Positions 32,021-41,542 are shown, counted from the stretch's first letter. The stretch: 64,000 bases of DNA from Thermocaproicibacter sp036260805 (GCA_036260805.1 DATALZ010000015.1:32544-96543); one strand, 5' to 3'. The notes: generated from the letters alone by a model not told the origin. Made by a program: numbers and translations.

Positions 32021-33055
32021 ATGAAATCTGTTATGAAAAAGCTTATCGCAGTCGGCATGGCTGCAGCTATGATCAGCACCGCAGCCGGATGCTCCTCTTC
32101 CGGTTCTTCATCCGCTGCCGCGTCAGGCTCCAGCAACAGTTCGGATAAGAAAGTTACCGTAGGCGTCATTCAGTACGCAACTCACCCGTCCCTGAACAAC
32201 TGCTACACGGGATTCAAGGAAGGGTTAAAAGAAGCCGGTTACGAAGAAGGCAAAAACCTGACCGTCGATTTTCAAAACGCACAGGCCGACAACTCCAATT
32301 CCGACCTCATGGCCAAGAACATGGTATCGAAGAAATACGATATGATTATGACGATTGCAACGCCCTCTGCGATGTCTGCTTTCAGCGCCGCGAAAAGCAC
32401 AAATATCCCCGTCGTGTTCACCGCTGTTTCTGACCCGGTAGCGGCCCAGCTGGTAACATCCCTGCAAAAGCCAGGCAGCAACTGCACCGGTTCTTCCGAC
32501 GTTCTTCCGCTGGAAGCGCAGCTGAAAATGATTCGTGCTTATCTGCCGAAAGCAAAGAAAATCGGCGTTCTGTATACAACAAGCGAAGTAAACTCCGTCT
32601 CCACTCTGAAAACCTTTAAAGAGCTTGCCCCGAAATACAACTTTGAAGTTGCCGACGTAGGTATTACAAACTCATCCGAAGTTGCATCCGGCGCTGCATC
32701 CCTCGTTGCAAAAGGCGTGGACTGCGTAAATAACTTTACAGACAACAACGTTGTAAACAACCTTTCGACCCTGCTTCAGGCAACCGACAAGGCAAAAATT
32801 CCGGTATTCGGTTCCGAAGTGGAACAGGTGAAAAACGGCTGCCTCGCCGCACAGAGCATCGATTACGTAGCTCTCGGCAAGGAAACCGGCAAAATGGCCG
32901 CGAAGATTCTGAAAGGCGAAGCAAAAGCTTCCGACACACCGGTTTATGTTGTTTCCGAAGGAAAACCGGTATATAATAAATCCATTCTTGAAAAATTCAG
33001 TCTTACTCTTCCCTCTTCTTACTCCAACGCAGAAGCGGTAACGGCTTCGAAATAA
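32021..33055 (+). CDS. trpX: Tryptophan ABC transporter substrate-binding lipoprotein
   Basis: A 344-residue lipoprotein. The N-terminus KKLIAVGMAAAMISTAAGCSS has a lipobox with Cys, followed by a Ser-rich linker (residues about 24-45) and the periplasmic-binding fold: VTVGVIQYATHPSLNNCYTG, then QNAQADNSNSDLMAKNMVSK. The ATG at 32021 has GGGAGG. The binding-protein family (TrpX/YtrB-like) plus the Trp T-box support tryptophan as substrate. Confidence 0.9.
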   Translation: MKSVMKKLIAVGMAAAMISTAAGCSSSGSSSAAASGSSNSSDKKVTVGVIQYATHPSLNNCYTGFKEGLKEAGYEEGKNLTVDFQNAQADNSNSDLMAKNMVSKKYDMIMTIATPSAMSAFSAAKSTNIPVVFTAVSDPVAAQLVTSLQKPGSNCTGSSDVLPLEAQLKMIRAYLPKAKKIGVLYTTSEVNSVSTLKTFKELAPKYNFEVADVGITNSSEVASGAASLVAKGVDCVNNFTDNNVVNNLSTLLQATDKAKIPVFGSEVEQVKNGCLAAQSIDYVALGKETGKMAAKILKGEAKASDTPVYVVSEGKPVYNKSILEKFSLTLPSSYSNAEAVTASK

Positions 33056-33077
33056 CAGAAAGCTGGTAATTGGTTCC

Positions 33078-33998
33078 ATGGACATTTTCCTCGGGCTGTT
33101 TAACAACGTACTACAGGAAGGTTTTATTTACGCGATAATGGCGGTAGGCGTGTACGTCACCTATTCGGTTCTGAATTTTCCGGACCTTTCGGTCGACGGC
33201 ACGTTCCCGCTCGGAGCGTGCGTAACGGGCGCGCTGATTCTCGCGGGTGTAAACCCGTGGATTGCATGCATTGTGTCTTTCCTCTGCGGAGCCACAGCCG
33301 GATGCGTAACCGGTCTGCTGCATGTAAGGCTGCATATTACAGATCTTCTCTCCGGTATTCTGGTCATGACGGCGCTGGCAAGCGTAAACCTCGTCGTCAC
33401 CGGCGGAACATCCATGCTGGCATACTACAACAAGCCTACGATTTTCAACTCCGGTCTGGCGTCTCTGATTCCCGCCGCCGCTCACGACTGGGTTGTTGTG
33501 ATTATTGCACTGGTATGCTGCGTTATTGTAAAAGTAGCCGTCGACCTGTACCTGAAAACAAAATCCGGCCTGCTGCTCCGTGCGGCCGGCGACAACCCGC
33601 AGTACGTTGTATCCCTTGGAAAAGACCCGGGAAATATGAAAATACTCGGCCTGATGATCGGCAACGGATGCACGGCTCTCGCCGGTTCCGTTCTGAGCCA
33701 GCAGTCAGGCTCGGCAAACATCTGGAGCGGCCAGGGCATGGTGGTTATGGCGCTTGCTTCGGTCATCATCGGAACCAGCATCTTCGGCCGCCTGAAATTT
33801 GTAAAGCTGACTCTGGCCGTTGTGCTTGGTACAATCGTTTACAAAGCATGCCTGGTCATTGCCATGCAGCTTGGCCTGCCGACCAACTACCTGAAGATGC
33901 TGATGGCCGTTCTGTTTACCATTGCCCTTGTTGTCAACAATATGGCGCCGTCCGCCGGCAGGAGGAAAAAACAAAATGTCAACCCAACCCAAATCTGA
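33078..33998 (+). CDS. trpY: Tryptophan ABC transporter permease
   Basis: A 306-residue permease with eight to ten hydrophobic segments. Family blocks: YVTYSVLNFPDLSVDGTFPLG, LLHVRLHITDLLSGILVMTAL and AAGDNPQYVVSLGKDPGNMK, the coupling region for the ATPase. Belongs to the branched-chain-like TrpY group. It starts 22 bp after trpX. Confidence 0.92.
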   Translation: MDIFLGLFNNVLQEGFIYAIMAVGVYVTYSVLNFPDLSVDGTFPLGACVTGALILAGVNPWIACIVSFLCGATAGCVTGLLHVRLHITDLLSGILVMTALASVNLVVTGGTSMLAYYNKPTIFNSGLASLIPAAAHDWVVVIIALVCCVIVKVAVDLYLKTKSGLLLRAAGDNPQYVVSLGKDPGNMKILGLMIGNGCTALAGSVLSQQSGSANIWSGQGMVVMALASVIIGTSIFGRLKFVKLTLAVVLGTIVYKACLVIAMQLGLPTNYLKMLMAVLFTIALVVNNMAPSAGRRKKQNVNPTQI

Positions 33999-34794
33999 TT
34001 CTTCGCCGGATATTCTCGTGGAGATGCGCCACATCGACAAGACCTTCAACCGCGGCACGATCAGCGAAGTTACCCTGTTTCAGGACTTTAACCTTTCAAT
34101 TCAAAAAGGCAGTTTCGTTTCCGTCGTTGGAAGCAACGGTTCCGGTAAAACAACCATTTTGAACATTCTGTGCGGAAACGTGGTGCCCGACGCCGGTGAA
34201 GTGATGGTCGGCGGAAAGGAAATCAGTCACCTTAAAGAATACCGCCATTCTAAATTTATCGGACGCGTTTTTCAGAACCCGGCTACAGGCACCTGCCCCC
34301 AACTGACGATTCTGGAAAACATGTCGCTTGCCGACAACAAGGGCAAGCGGTTCGGCCTGACCGGAGGCGTCACGAAAAAGCGGATTGATTTTTACCGTTC
34401 TCAGCTTGAACTTTTAAAACTCGGTCTGGAAGACAAGCTGAGCATTCCCGTTGCGAGCCTCTCCGGCGGGCAACGGCAGGCGCTCGCTCTTCTCATCTGC
34501 ACCATGACGCCGATTGAACTGCTGATTCTGGACGAACATACGGCGGCGCTGGACCCAAAGTCCAGCGAAAATGTGATGGAGCTGACGGAGCGCATCGTCC
34601 GCGAAAAGCAGCTTACCACGCTGATGGTCACGCACAACCTGAAATACGCCGTTAATTACGGTGACAGGTTGATTATGATGCACCGGGGAGCTATCATTCT
34701 CGATGCCGGCGGCGAAGAAAAGAAGGCCATGGGCATCCGCGACTTAACCGATAAATTTGACGAAATCAGCATAGAGGACGGAAACTCCATTTAG
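33976..34794 (+). CDS. trpZ: Tryptophan ABC transporter ATP-binding protein
   Basis: A 272-residue ATPase: Walker A VVGSNGSGKTTILNIL, signature SLSGGQRQALALL, Walker B ELLILDEHTAALDPKS, H-loop TLMVTHNLKYAVN. The ATG at 33976 has GGAGG; it overlaps the permease stop by 23 nt. The three genes form one operon under the T-box. Confidence 0.93.
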   Translation: MSTQPKSDSSPDILVEMRHIDKTFNRGTISEVTLFQDFNLSIQKGSFVSVVGSNGSGKTTILNILCGNVVPDAGEVMVGGKEISHLKEYRHSKFIGRVFQNPATGTCPQLTILENMSLADNKGKRFGLTGGVTKKRIDFYRSQLELLKLGLEDKLSIPVASLSGGQRQALALLICTMTPIELLILDEHTAALDPKSSENVMELTERIVREKQLTTLMVTHNLKYAVNYGDRLIMMHRGAIILDAGGEEKKAMGIRDLTDKFDEISIEDGNSI

Positions 34795-34804
34795 TAGGCT
34801 TGAC

Positions 34805-34841
34805 AAAAAAGGCGGGGCAAATGCCCCGCCTTTTTCTTTTG
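34805..34841. terminator. Bidirectional terminator between trpZ and the EamA gene
   Basis: AAAAAAGGCGGGGC and GCCCCGCCTTTTT form a stem that serves both directions. Confidence 0.9.
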
Positions 34842-34844
34842 TAT

Positions 34845-35852
34845 TTACGGTTTAATGGTTGTCTCATCCGTTTCGGCTTCAAACTCGGTTTCCAGCTCAC
34901 GCAGGTCTTCTTTAAGACTGCTGCCCTTTTTCGGACGGATACCGGGGATAAATGCAATTAAAGAACCGATAATAATCAGCACTATTCCAATCATCATTCG
35001 GCCCGTGATCGCCTCGCCCAAAATCGCCAGCGAGAGGATCGGAGCCAGAACCGGCTTTATGTAAAAGACAAGTGAAGCCGTCGCGGCGGATGTATTTTCC
35101 ATTGCAAGGAAATAAAACGTATAGCCGAGGCCCGTTACAAAAATTCCTACATAAATCAATCCCGGCAGGCTCTTGAGGCCGAATCCTGTAAAAATCGGGA
35201 TACTCGAGAATATGGAAAGCCCGGCCGCTTTGCACCACAAAGCAACAGATGGAATGTGGCTGATGCCGATTAAAAGCAGCATTTCGGCACAGCCAAACAG
35301 AAAGCTGACGCAGGTAAGAGTGATTCCGCCGAACCGGTCGCTGCGCGTGCGGCCCACTACATTATAAAGCGCAAACGTTACGGCAGCACCCAGTGAAAAA
35401 ATGACACCGGCGGCACTCCCCTGCATATGCAGCGGGTTGATAATAACCATCATGCCCGCGATGCTGACAACGATTGAAATAACAGTATGTTTATGGATTC
35501 TCTCCCTAAGAAAGATAAACGCGAACAGAACGACAAAAACAGAATTACAGCTGAACAGCACCGCTACTGTTGACGCCGGTGAATATAAAACGCCGAGCTG
35601 GAACAAAATCATGCTGACAATGACACAGATAAATCCTGTTAAAAGGAAAAAGCCAATATCCTTTGGATGAAAAGCCGTTTTCTTCTTTTTTACTTCGTGC
35701 AAGGCCAGAGGAAGGAGCACGATTCCGCCGATTAAAAAGCGGAGAAAAGTAAGCTGAATCGCATTAAAACTGCCGGATGACAGCTTCAGTGCAATTTCCA
35801 TGGTACTAAAGAAAAACGTTGCCAGAACAATAAACAGATAACCCTTTTTCAA
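34845..35852 (-). CDS. EamA/DMT family transporter
   Basis: A 335-residue permease with ten predicted helices in two EamA repeats: MEIALKLSSGSFNAIQLTFL in the first, GAAVTFALYNVVGRTR in the second, and a charged C-terminal tail rich in Glu. The TTG start has AGCGAAAGGA, the last 10 bases of repeat E2. Exported metabolite unknown. Confidence 0.88.
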   Translation of the reverse strand: MKKGYLFIVLATFFFSTMEIALKLSSGSFNAIQLTFLRFLIGGIVLLPLALHEVKKKKTAFHPKDIGFFLLTGFICVIVSMILFQLGVLYSPASTVAVLFSCNSVFVVLFAFIFLRERIHKHTVISIVVSIAGMMVIINPLHMQGSAAGVIFSLGAAVTFALYNVVGRTRSDRFGGITLTCVSFLFGCAEMLLLIGISHIPSVALWCKAAGLSIFSSIPIFTGFGLKSLPGLIYVGIFVTGLGYTFYFLAMENTSAATASLVFYIKPVLAPILSLAILGEAITGRMMIGIVLIIIGSLIAFIPGIRPKKGSSLKEDLRELETEFEAETDETTIKP

Positions 35853-35860
35853 TTTCAGAC

Positions 35861-35957
35861 TGTCCTTTCGCTAAAGGTCGGAAGTCCTGACGACCAGTTT
35901 GTACACTCAAATCTGCGCCCCTGTGCGGAAAGGGCAGAACTTCCCGTTTGAAAACTG
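35861..35957 (-). repeat. 5' leader repeat E2, copy 1
   Basis: Minus-strand order: CAAACGGGAAGT, TGCCCT.., CAGGGG, CAGATTTGAG, GGACTTCCGACC, ending AGCGAAAGGA, which is the ribosome-binding site of the EamA gene. Outer arms GGAAGT/ACTTCC pair. The same blocks in the same order precede the hydrogenase operon (55682-55775). A -10-like TATACT lies about 60 nt upstream on the minus strand. Confidence 0.75.
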
Positions 35958-36147
35958 TTTTTCGAACATAAACCTCTTCTATATTGGAGTGCTTTGGCAC
36001 AACGTTTTTAAGTATAGCACTTGCGATTTCAAAAGTAAAACAGATGTCTGCTCTGCGCTGGGGCTTCACCTTGACATGAACTTACACAAGGAATAAAATA
36101 AACTCAATGTACAAATATTTATTATCATTCAGCAAGGAGAGATATCC

Positions 36148-36669
36148 ATGAATGCACCCTATGAAATGCTTTTAAAAAGACGTACGATACGTTCCTTTCA
36201 GTCAAAGGCCATCCCTGATGAAACGTTGAATCAGATCCTTTTAGCGGGAAAATTCGCGCCTTCGGCAATGGGAATGCAGAACAGACATTTCACAGTGATT
36301 CAGAATCAGAAGCTGCTGGATGATATTGTAGCCGCTGCCGTAAAAAACGGCGGTAAGTTTTCACCCGGTCATATTCCGTTTTACGGAGCGCCGGACATTG
36401 TTGTTCTTTCGGGCCCAAAGGATTTTAAATACAACCGGGAAGACTGCGCCTGCGCAATACAAAACCTGATGCTTGCCGCTTACACGCTTGGCATTGGTTC
36501 CTGCTACATCTGTTCCGTTTTACCGGGACTTTGCGATAGTGCAATTCTTGAACGGCTCAACCTTCCGCAAAATTATGTACCATGTGGATGTGTCAGCCTC
36601 GGCTATCCTGCAGTGGAAGCAGGAGAACCGAAAGAACGCCGGAGTGACGATATTTCCTGGATTCGCTGA
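36148..36669 (+). CDS. Nitroreductase family protein
   Basis: A 173-residue FMN-dependent nitroreductase-fold protein: LKRRTIRSFQSKAIPDETL at the N-terminus binds FMN phosphate; GKFAPSAMGMQNRHFTVI and a C-terminal GCVSLGYPAVEAGEPKERRS. This is the short nitroreductase form. Good Shine-Dalgarno AAGGAGAG. A strong hairpin (GGGCAGGCT/AGCCTGCCC, 36690-36710) follows, without a clear T-run on this strand. Confidence 0.88.
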   Translation: MNAPYEMLLKRRTIRSFQSKAIPDETLNQILLAGKFAPSAMGMQNRHFTVIQNQKLLDDIVAAAVKNGGKFSPGHIPFYGAPDIVVLSGPKDFKYNREDCACAIQNLMLAAYTLGIGSCYICSVLPGLCDSAILERLNLPQNYVPCGCVSLGYPAVEAGEPKERRSDDISWIR

Positions 36670-36861
36670 ATCTTTGCATAAAAAAGACCGGGCAGGCTGT
36701 TAGCCTGCCCTAACAGAGAAAATTCCAAACTGAGTTTTGTTGAAGGACTTGGAATCTCTCTGCCGGTTATTAGAATATGCCGTACGGCTGAAAATATCAG
36801 TGCCAGATTTTTCTAAATTCAAAAGAAAATAACGAATCGTAGAGAAAGGGCAGGTAAAAAG

Positions 36862-37398
36862 TTGAAGGCTATCATTCTATACTCAACCGCACATGGTTCC
36901 ACTGCAGTCTGTGCGAACAAGATTGTGAAAGCGTTGGACGGACAGGCTCAGTTGGAAGACTTGAAGCATTTTAATGGGTTTGACCCGGATAAATATGACT
37001 TTGTGATTATTGGCACGCCAATTTATGGCGGCTCCGCTCTAAAAGAAGTAAAAGCTTTTTGCAATGAAAATTCAGCAAAGTTACTGCAAAAACCTTTGGC
37101 AGTTTTCTTTTCCTGCCTTTCGGAAAATGAAAAGAATATTGATGGTTTTCTGAAGCAAAATTTTCCGCCGGAACTTGTTACTCACATAAGCATTTGTTCC
37201 GCTTTGGGAGGAGCTTTCTATTTTACAAAGCTGAATTTTATAGAACGTCTGATCGATAAAGCTCTTGTAAAGGCATACGCCAAGTCGGCAGGAATTCCCA
37301 CTCCAGATGGAAAAACAGACTTTGTAACAATCTCAGATGAAAAAATCACAAAATTTGCAGAAAAAATAAAAGCAGAAGGAGCAGCGAATGACTTTTAA
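36862..37398 (+). CDS. Flavodoxin-like protein
   Basis: A 178-residue flavodoxin-domain protein: ILYSTAHGSTAVCANKIVKAL is the FMN phosphate-binding loop, then FVIIGTPIYGGSALKEVKAF. It resembles menaquinone-dependent protoporphyrinogen oxidase (HemG)-type flavodoxins. TTG start with AAAGGGC. Overlaps the HAD gene by 11 nt, so the two are one operon. Confidence 0.82.
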   Translation: MKAIILYSTAHGSTAVCANKIVKALDGQAQLEDLKHFNGFDPDKYDFVIIGTPIYGGSALKEVKAFCNENSAKLLQKPLAVFFSCLSENEKNIDGFLKQNFPPELVTHISICSALGGAFYFTKLNFIERLIDKALVKAYAKSAGIPTPDGKTDFVTISDEKITKFAEKIKAEGAANDF

Positions 37399-38215
37399 AC
37401 TCATTGCCATCGATATGGACGGCACCGCCCTCAGATCGGACAAAACATTATCGGAACGCACCGTATCCGCAATTTGCAGCGCAATAAAACAGGGATGTCT
37501 CGTAGTCCCCACAACCGGCCGGGTGGCCAAAATGCTGCCGAAAACGATGTCTTCCATCCCCGGAATTCGCTATTCCATCACATCCAATGGAGCATCGTTG
37601 ATCGACTTGCGCGACGGTTCCGTTATGTACTCCAATTTAATGACAATGGATGAAACAAACAAAATTATCCGCTTCGTTTCTGACACCGGTCTTCTGGCAG
37701 AAGCTTACTGCTCCGGCGTATCTTATGCCGAAAAAGCCGCGCTGGATCATCTGCTGAAACTGAACCCACCAAAGAACATTCTCAGCTATATCATGGAATC
37801 ACAGATATTTGTGGACGATCTTCCGGATTACATTGCTTCGCATAATATCCCTCTGGAAAAAATTAATATTCCATATATTCCGGATGAATTCCGGGATCAG
37901 TTATATTTGAAACTGAGCGAAATGAAAGAATATTCTATCTGCTCATCCGGTCTGGTCAACATTGAAATAAACTCAGTATCCTGCAGCAAGGGAAATGCGC
38001 TTCGGCATCTATGCTCGGAGCTTGAAATCAGCCCTTCACAGGTCATGGCGATCGGCGACAGCGGAAACGACGTGAGTATGCTGCAGTATGCCGGTTTTTC
38101 GGTGGCTATGGGAAATGCCGACGCGCAGCTTCGTTCCTCGGCAGACTACATAACCGGCACCAACGATGAAGACGGCGCCGCCTATGCAATTGAAAAATTC
38201 GTACTAACAGTATAA
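37388..38215 (+). CDS. HAD superfamily phosphatase, Cof type
   Basis: A 275-residue Cof-like sugar/nucleotide phosphatase: motif I IAIDMDGTALRSD, motif II TTGRVAKM and the C-terminal motif IGDSGNDVSMLQYAG. The C2 cap lies between. Strong GAAGGAG. Coupled to the flavodoxin gene. Confidence 0.9.
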   Translation: MTFKLIAIDMDGTALRSDKTLSERTVSAICSAIKQGCLVVPTTGRVAKMLPKTMSSIPGIRYSITSNGASLIDLRDGSVMYSNLMTMDETNKIIRFVSDTGLLAEAYCSGVSYAEKAALDHLLKLNPPKNILSYIMESQIFVDDLPDYIASHNIPLEKINIPYIPDEFRDQLYLKLSEMKEYSICSSGLVNIEINSVSCSKGNALRHLCSELEISPSQVMAIGDSGNDVSMLQYAGFSVAMGNADAQLRSSADYITGTNDEDGAAYAIEKFVLTV

Positions 38216-38220
38216 AAAGG

Positions 38221-38245
38221 AGCCTGCCGTTCGGCAGGCTCTGAA
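38221..38245. terminator. Hairpin terminator between convergent genes
   Basis: AGCCTGCC/GGCAGGCT with a GTTC loop; the minus strand continues CCTTTTTA, the plus strand CTGAATTTTATT. It probably works best on the minus strand. Confidence 0.7.
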
Positions 38246-38255
38246 TTTTATTGTG

Positions 38256-38726
38256 TTACGATACACCAATTTCGCTTAAGTAAATCTTCTGCAGCTCATT
38301 CTGCTGCGGGGAAACGATTAGGCTGACATAGCTGCCGTCCTGACGAACCCGGCACTTTTTCAGCATGGCATATTCCTGAGGAAGATAATCCTTCATTTCC
38401 GTTTCCTTCTGTTTGTAGCGGCTCTCCAGCTTTTCTTTGATTCTTTGTGCCGCCTGACTGTCTTTCCCCTGAATTAAAATAATTTCGTCGCCCTTTGCTC
38501 CGGTTGAATCAGTATAGACGGAGAATTGTTTTACATCGTTTGAACTGATGCCGTAATTTGGCATCAAATCGCTCTCCGACAAATCCATCATCTGCGTATT
38601 GGTTATTTTCTGTTTTATGTCCGACATAACTTTTGGAAGACTCACGTTTTTCGCTTCACTTCCGGAACATCCCCCGATCAATAAGACAACAGCAACAGCA
38701 AAGAACAAAGCAAAGAGCCTTTTCAT
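38256..38726 (-). CDS. DUF4358 lipoprotein
   Basis: A 156-residue exported lipoprotein: LFALFFAVAVVLLIGGCSGSE is a lipobox signal. DUF4358 features are DLMPNYGISSNDVKQFSVYT and KLESRYKQKETEMKDYLPQEY. Function unknown; the domain is common in Clostridia. Strong GGAGG. It follows the SGNH hydrolase by 12 bp on the same strand. Confidence 0.88.
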   Translation of the reverse strand: MKRLFALFFAVAVVLLIGGCSGSEAKNVSLPKVMSDIKQKITNTQMMDLSESDLMPNYGISSNDVKQFSVYTDSTGAKGDEIILIQGKDSQAAQRIKEKLESRYKQKETEMKDYLPQEYAMLKKCRVRQDGSYVSLIVSPQQNELQKIYLSEIGVS

Positions 38727-38738
38727 GGTATCCTCCCT

Positions 38739-39653
38739 TTACGTTCCTGTATGGGTCAGAATATAGTGAATCCAAGCATTGCAGGCTTCATCGGTAAAGT
38801 GAATTCCTAAAATATCCGGGTCGCTGCAATATTCCGGTTTGAGCGAACCGTCTTTCGCGCACATGACCGACGCAACGTCGAGATATTTCCACCGATGTCT
38901 GTGACAAAATTCAGAAACATTGGTATTATAAAGATTCAGGTTCCTGTTATTGAGAAATTCCCGCTGTTTGCTCTTAATAATCGGCGTCGCCGACTGGATA
39001 AACAGCTCGGCCTGCGGCTGTTTTTCAAGAAACCTGAGGCACAGTTTTTCCAGATTCTTTGCGGAACCTTCAAGGCCATACACAGCAATGTCGTTGATTC
39101 CCAGCATAATATAGATTTTCCTGGCACCCATTTTCGCCGCATTTTCTTCCAGCAGATCCTTTTCGCCATTGTAAAGCGGGTGAATCGAATCCGGTGAGAG
39201 CGGCCGCAGTGCATTGCCGCTGCCCATGCTTCCTGCCGCAAGAAACTGAGCCTTGCCAAAGAACTGCGGATTGGTTTTTCGGCGATATGTGACATAATTT
39301 TTCAGCTTCAGTGTTACGGAATCGCCGATGAAAACCGCATCATTCAGAAATGATGCATCTGCTTCCGGGGAAACTGGAACCACAGTATTTGGAGCCTGCG
39401 GTTTTACTGAAGGTAAATTGGGAGCGAAAGAAGATGCGGCCGAAGAATTTGCCGGCCTCACTTCAGGTTTAGATGAAGCGGCATTAGACGATACTTCTTT
39501 TGGTGAGGATACTTCTGAAAAGATTGCCTGGCTTGTTTTGCTGCCGGCTGAAGCGTCCGCAGGAACAATTTGTTCTCCGCACCCGGAACAAAGGATGAAA
39601 AGTACTGTGGCTGAACAGACAAAGATTGTATGCTTAAGCCGGTTAAAATTCAT
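38739..39653 (-). CDS. SGNH/GDSL-type lipoprotein hydrolase
   Basis: A 304-residue exported protein. A signal with lipobox (TVLFILCSGCGEQ) is followed by a Ser/Ala/Pro-rich linker (about 30-95) and the hydrolase domain: FIGDSVTLKL (block I nucleophile Ser), GSGNALRP, LGINDIAVYG (block III Asn) and DILGIHFTDEA (block V Asp-His). An acyl-hydrolase or O-acetylesterase acting on wall or extracellular glycans is plausible. Good GAGG start. Confidence 0.85.
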   Translation of the reverse strand: MNFNRLKHTIFVCSATVLFILCSGCGEQIVPADASAGSKTSQAIFSEVSSPKEVSSNAASSKPEVRPANSSAASSFAPNLPSVKPQAPNTVVPVSPEADASFLNDAVFIGDSVTLKLKNYVTYRRKTNPQFFGKAQFLAAGSMGSGNALRPLSPDSIHPLYNGEKDLLEENAAKMGARKIYIMLGINDIAVYGLEGSAKNLEKLCLRFLEKQPQAELFIQSATPIIKSKQREFLNNRNLNLYNTNVSEFCHRHRWKYLDVASVMCAKDGSLKPEYCSDPDILGIHFTDEACNAWIHYILTHTGT

Positions 39654-39833
39654 GCTTAATTCCTCCGGAGAAACCTTTTCTTCAGTATATCATAACTCTC
39701 TGATTCCAACAAGATTATTATGCTGTTTGACTTGTTTTTATCATACTATCGCAATTATTGGATGAACAGCGACTGTTTCATTCAATAAGACTCAGATTTC
39801 AATTAATTTTCCGGAAAGTAAGGGATGCACAAA

Positions 39834-41531
39834 ATGGAACTTACGAAAAAGAAAGAGCTGATTGCCTGTTCACTCGGAAAAACAGAGCCGGATTTGGTTT
39901 TAAAGAACTGTACCATTGCAGATGTTTTTACTGAAACATTCTACGGCGGCGATATTGCGGTAAAAGGTGGCATAATAGCCGGAATCGGGAGCTATTCCGC
40001 CGCAAACGAAACAGATCTTTCCGGCAAAGTGGTTGCTCCCGGATTTATTGACGCGCATATGCACCTGGAATCATCCATGACGGCTCCTTCCATTCTGGCG
40101 CCGGTACTGCTTGCACGCGGAACAACTTCTGTAATTGCAGACCCCCATGAAATTGCAAATGTGTGCGGCACGGATGGGGTTCGCTGGCTGATGCGCGACA
40201 GTGCCAAAACTCCGCTCGATGTCTTTTTTGCGCTTCCCTCCTGCGTTCCTTTGAATCGAAGCGACCACAACGGCGCTGTGTTCGGCTTGAGTGATATGAA
40301 AAGGCTGCGTTTCAGCCCGCAGGTTTCCGGCCTTGGGGAAGTGATGAACGCCGAAGCGGTGATCGACGGGAATGAAGATCTGCTGAAGAAAATCGAAATG
40401 ATGGAGCACAAAACCATAGACGGGCATGCTCCCGGATTTATGGGAAAACGGCTGCAGGCTTACCGGCTTGCAGGGGTACAGACTGACCATGAATGCAGCT
40501 CCTGGGCAGAAGCTCTGGAAAGACTTCGAGCCGGATTGATTGTTCAGGTTAGGGAAGGTTCTGCGGCAAAAAATGAAACCGAAATTCTGAGCGGCGCGAT
40601 TCGCAGCGGAGTATCGATGGATCGTTTTGTATTTTGCACAGACGACGTTCATCTGGACGACGCCGTAAGGAACGGCCATATCGACCGGAATATCCGTATG
40701 GCAATTGCACTGGGAATAGAACCGGTTAAGGCAATTAAAATGACGACGCTCAACACGGCACGCGCGTATGGTTTTCATGACAGAGGAGCGGTTGCTCCCG
40801 GCTGCCGCGCAGACCTTGTCATATTGGACAGTCTTGAAAACGTTTCCGTGTGTGAAGTTTATAAAGACGGAGTTCCGCTGGAAAATATGCCGGTAAAATT
40901 CCGTAGGACAAGGGCTTCCAACAATTTGACCCACAGCGTCCATATTCCTGATCTGCCAAAGGACTGCCTGAAAATGAAAGCGTGCGAAAACTTTCCTGTC
41001 ATCGGTATCGTTCCGGGACAGCTTGTGACGGAAAAAAGGATGCTTCCTCTTCCCGCAAAAGAAGGATATTTCACCCCGGCCGATGACATTCTGAAAATTG
41101 CAGTGATCCAACGCCACGACGGTTCCGGAAGAATTGGCCTTGGTGCTGTAAAGGGCTTTGGGATCAAGAACGGAGCAGCAGCATCCACCGTCGGGCACGA
41201 CGCTCACAACCTCATTGTAATCGGTGACAACGATGAGGATATGCTTGCTGCAGTAGAAGAACTGAAGTCCTGTGGGGGCGGCTACACGCTGGTTCGCGGC
41301 AGGAAAGTGCTGAAAACTGTAATACTGAATATCGCCGGTCTGTTTACAAACGACTGTAAAATCGATATGACAAACGAGTTGAAGGAAATGTCTTCCCTCG
41401 CCCATCAAATGGGGATTCCGCAGAATATTGACGTATTCCAGAATCTTTCGTTTCTATCTCTGCCTGTAATTCCGTTTCTGCGCATTACGGACAGCGGCGT
41501 GTTCGACGTGCAAGCAGGGAAATTCATTTAA
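39834..41531 (+). CDS. ade: Adenine deaminase
   Basis: A 565-residue amidohydrolase converting adenine to hypoxanthine and ammonia. Metal-binding VVAPGFIDAHMHLESSMT, then DPHEIANVCGTDGVRW, and TDDVHLDDAVRNGHIDRNIR are family blocks; the C-terminal part (VIGDNDEDMLAAVEEL) matches bacterial Ade. An ATG three codons upstream (39825) is possible; 39834 fits AAGGGA better. No purine riboswitch is seen in the leader. Confidence 0.95.
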   Translation: MELTKKKELIACSLGKTEPDLVLKNCTIADVFTETFYGGDIAVKGGIIAGIGSYSAANETDLSGKVVAPGFIDAHMHLESSMTAPSILAPVLLARGTTSVIADPHEIANVCGTDGVRWLMRDSAKTPLDVFFALPSCVPLNRSDHNGAVFGLSDMKRLRFSPQVSGLGEVMNAEAVIDGNEDLLKKIEMMEHKTIDGHAPGFMGKRLQAYRLAGVQTDHECSSWAEALERLRAGLIVQVREGSAAKNETEILSGAIRSGVSMDRFVFCTDDVHLDDAVRNGHIDRNIRMAIALGIEPVKAIKMTTLNTARAYGFHDRGAVAPGCRADLVILDSLENVSVCEVYKDGVPLENMPVKFRRTRASNNLTHSVHIPDLPKDCLKMKACENFPVIGIVPGQLVTEKRMLPLPAKEGYFTPADDILKIAVIQRHDGSGRIGLGAVKGFGIKNGAAASTVGHDAHNLIVIGDNDEDMLAAVEELKSCGGGYTLVRGRKVLKTVILNIAGLFTNDCKIDMTNELKEMSSLAHQMGIPQNIDVFQNLSFLSLPVIPFLRITDSGVFDVQAGKFI

Positions 41532-41542
41532 CGCTAAGAAAA

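Noticed and set aside
39654..39833. Purine riboswitch before adenine deaminase
   Set aside because: No conserved purine aptamer segments were found in this leader.
40071..41408. 445-codon minus-strand frame across ade
   Set aside because: Antisense to adenine deaminase with low-complexity His/Cys-rich sequence; a shadow of the real gene.
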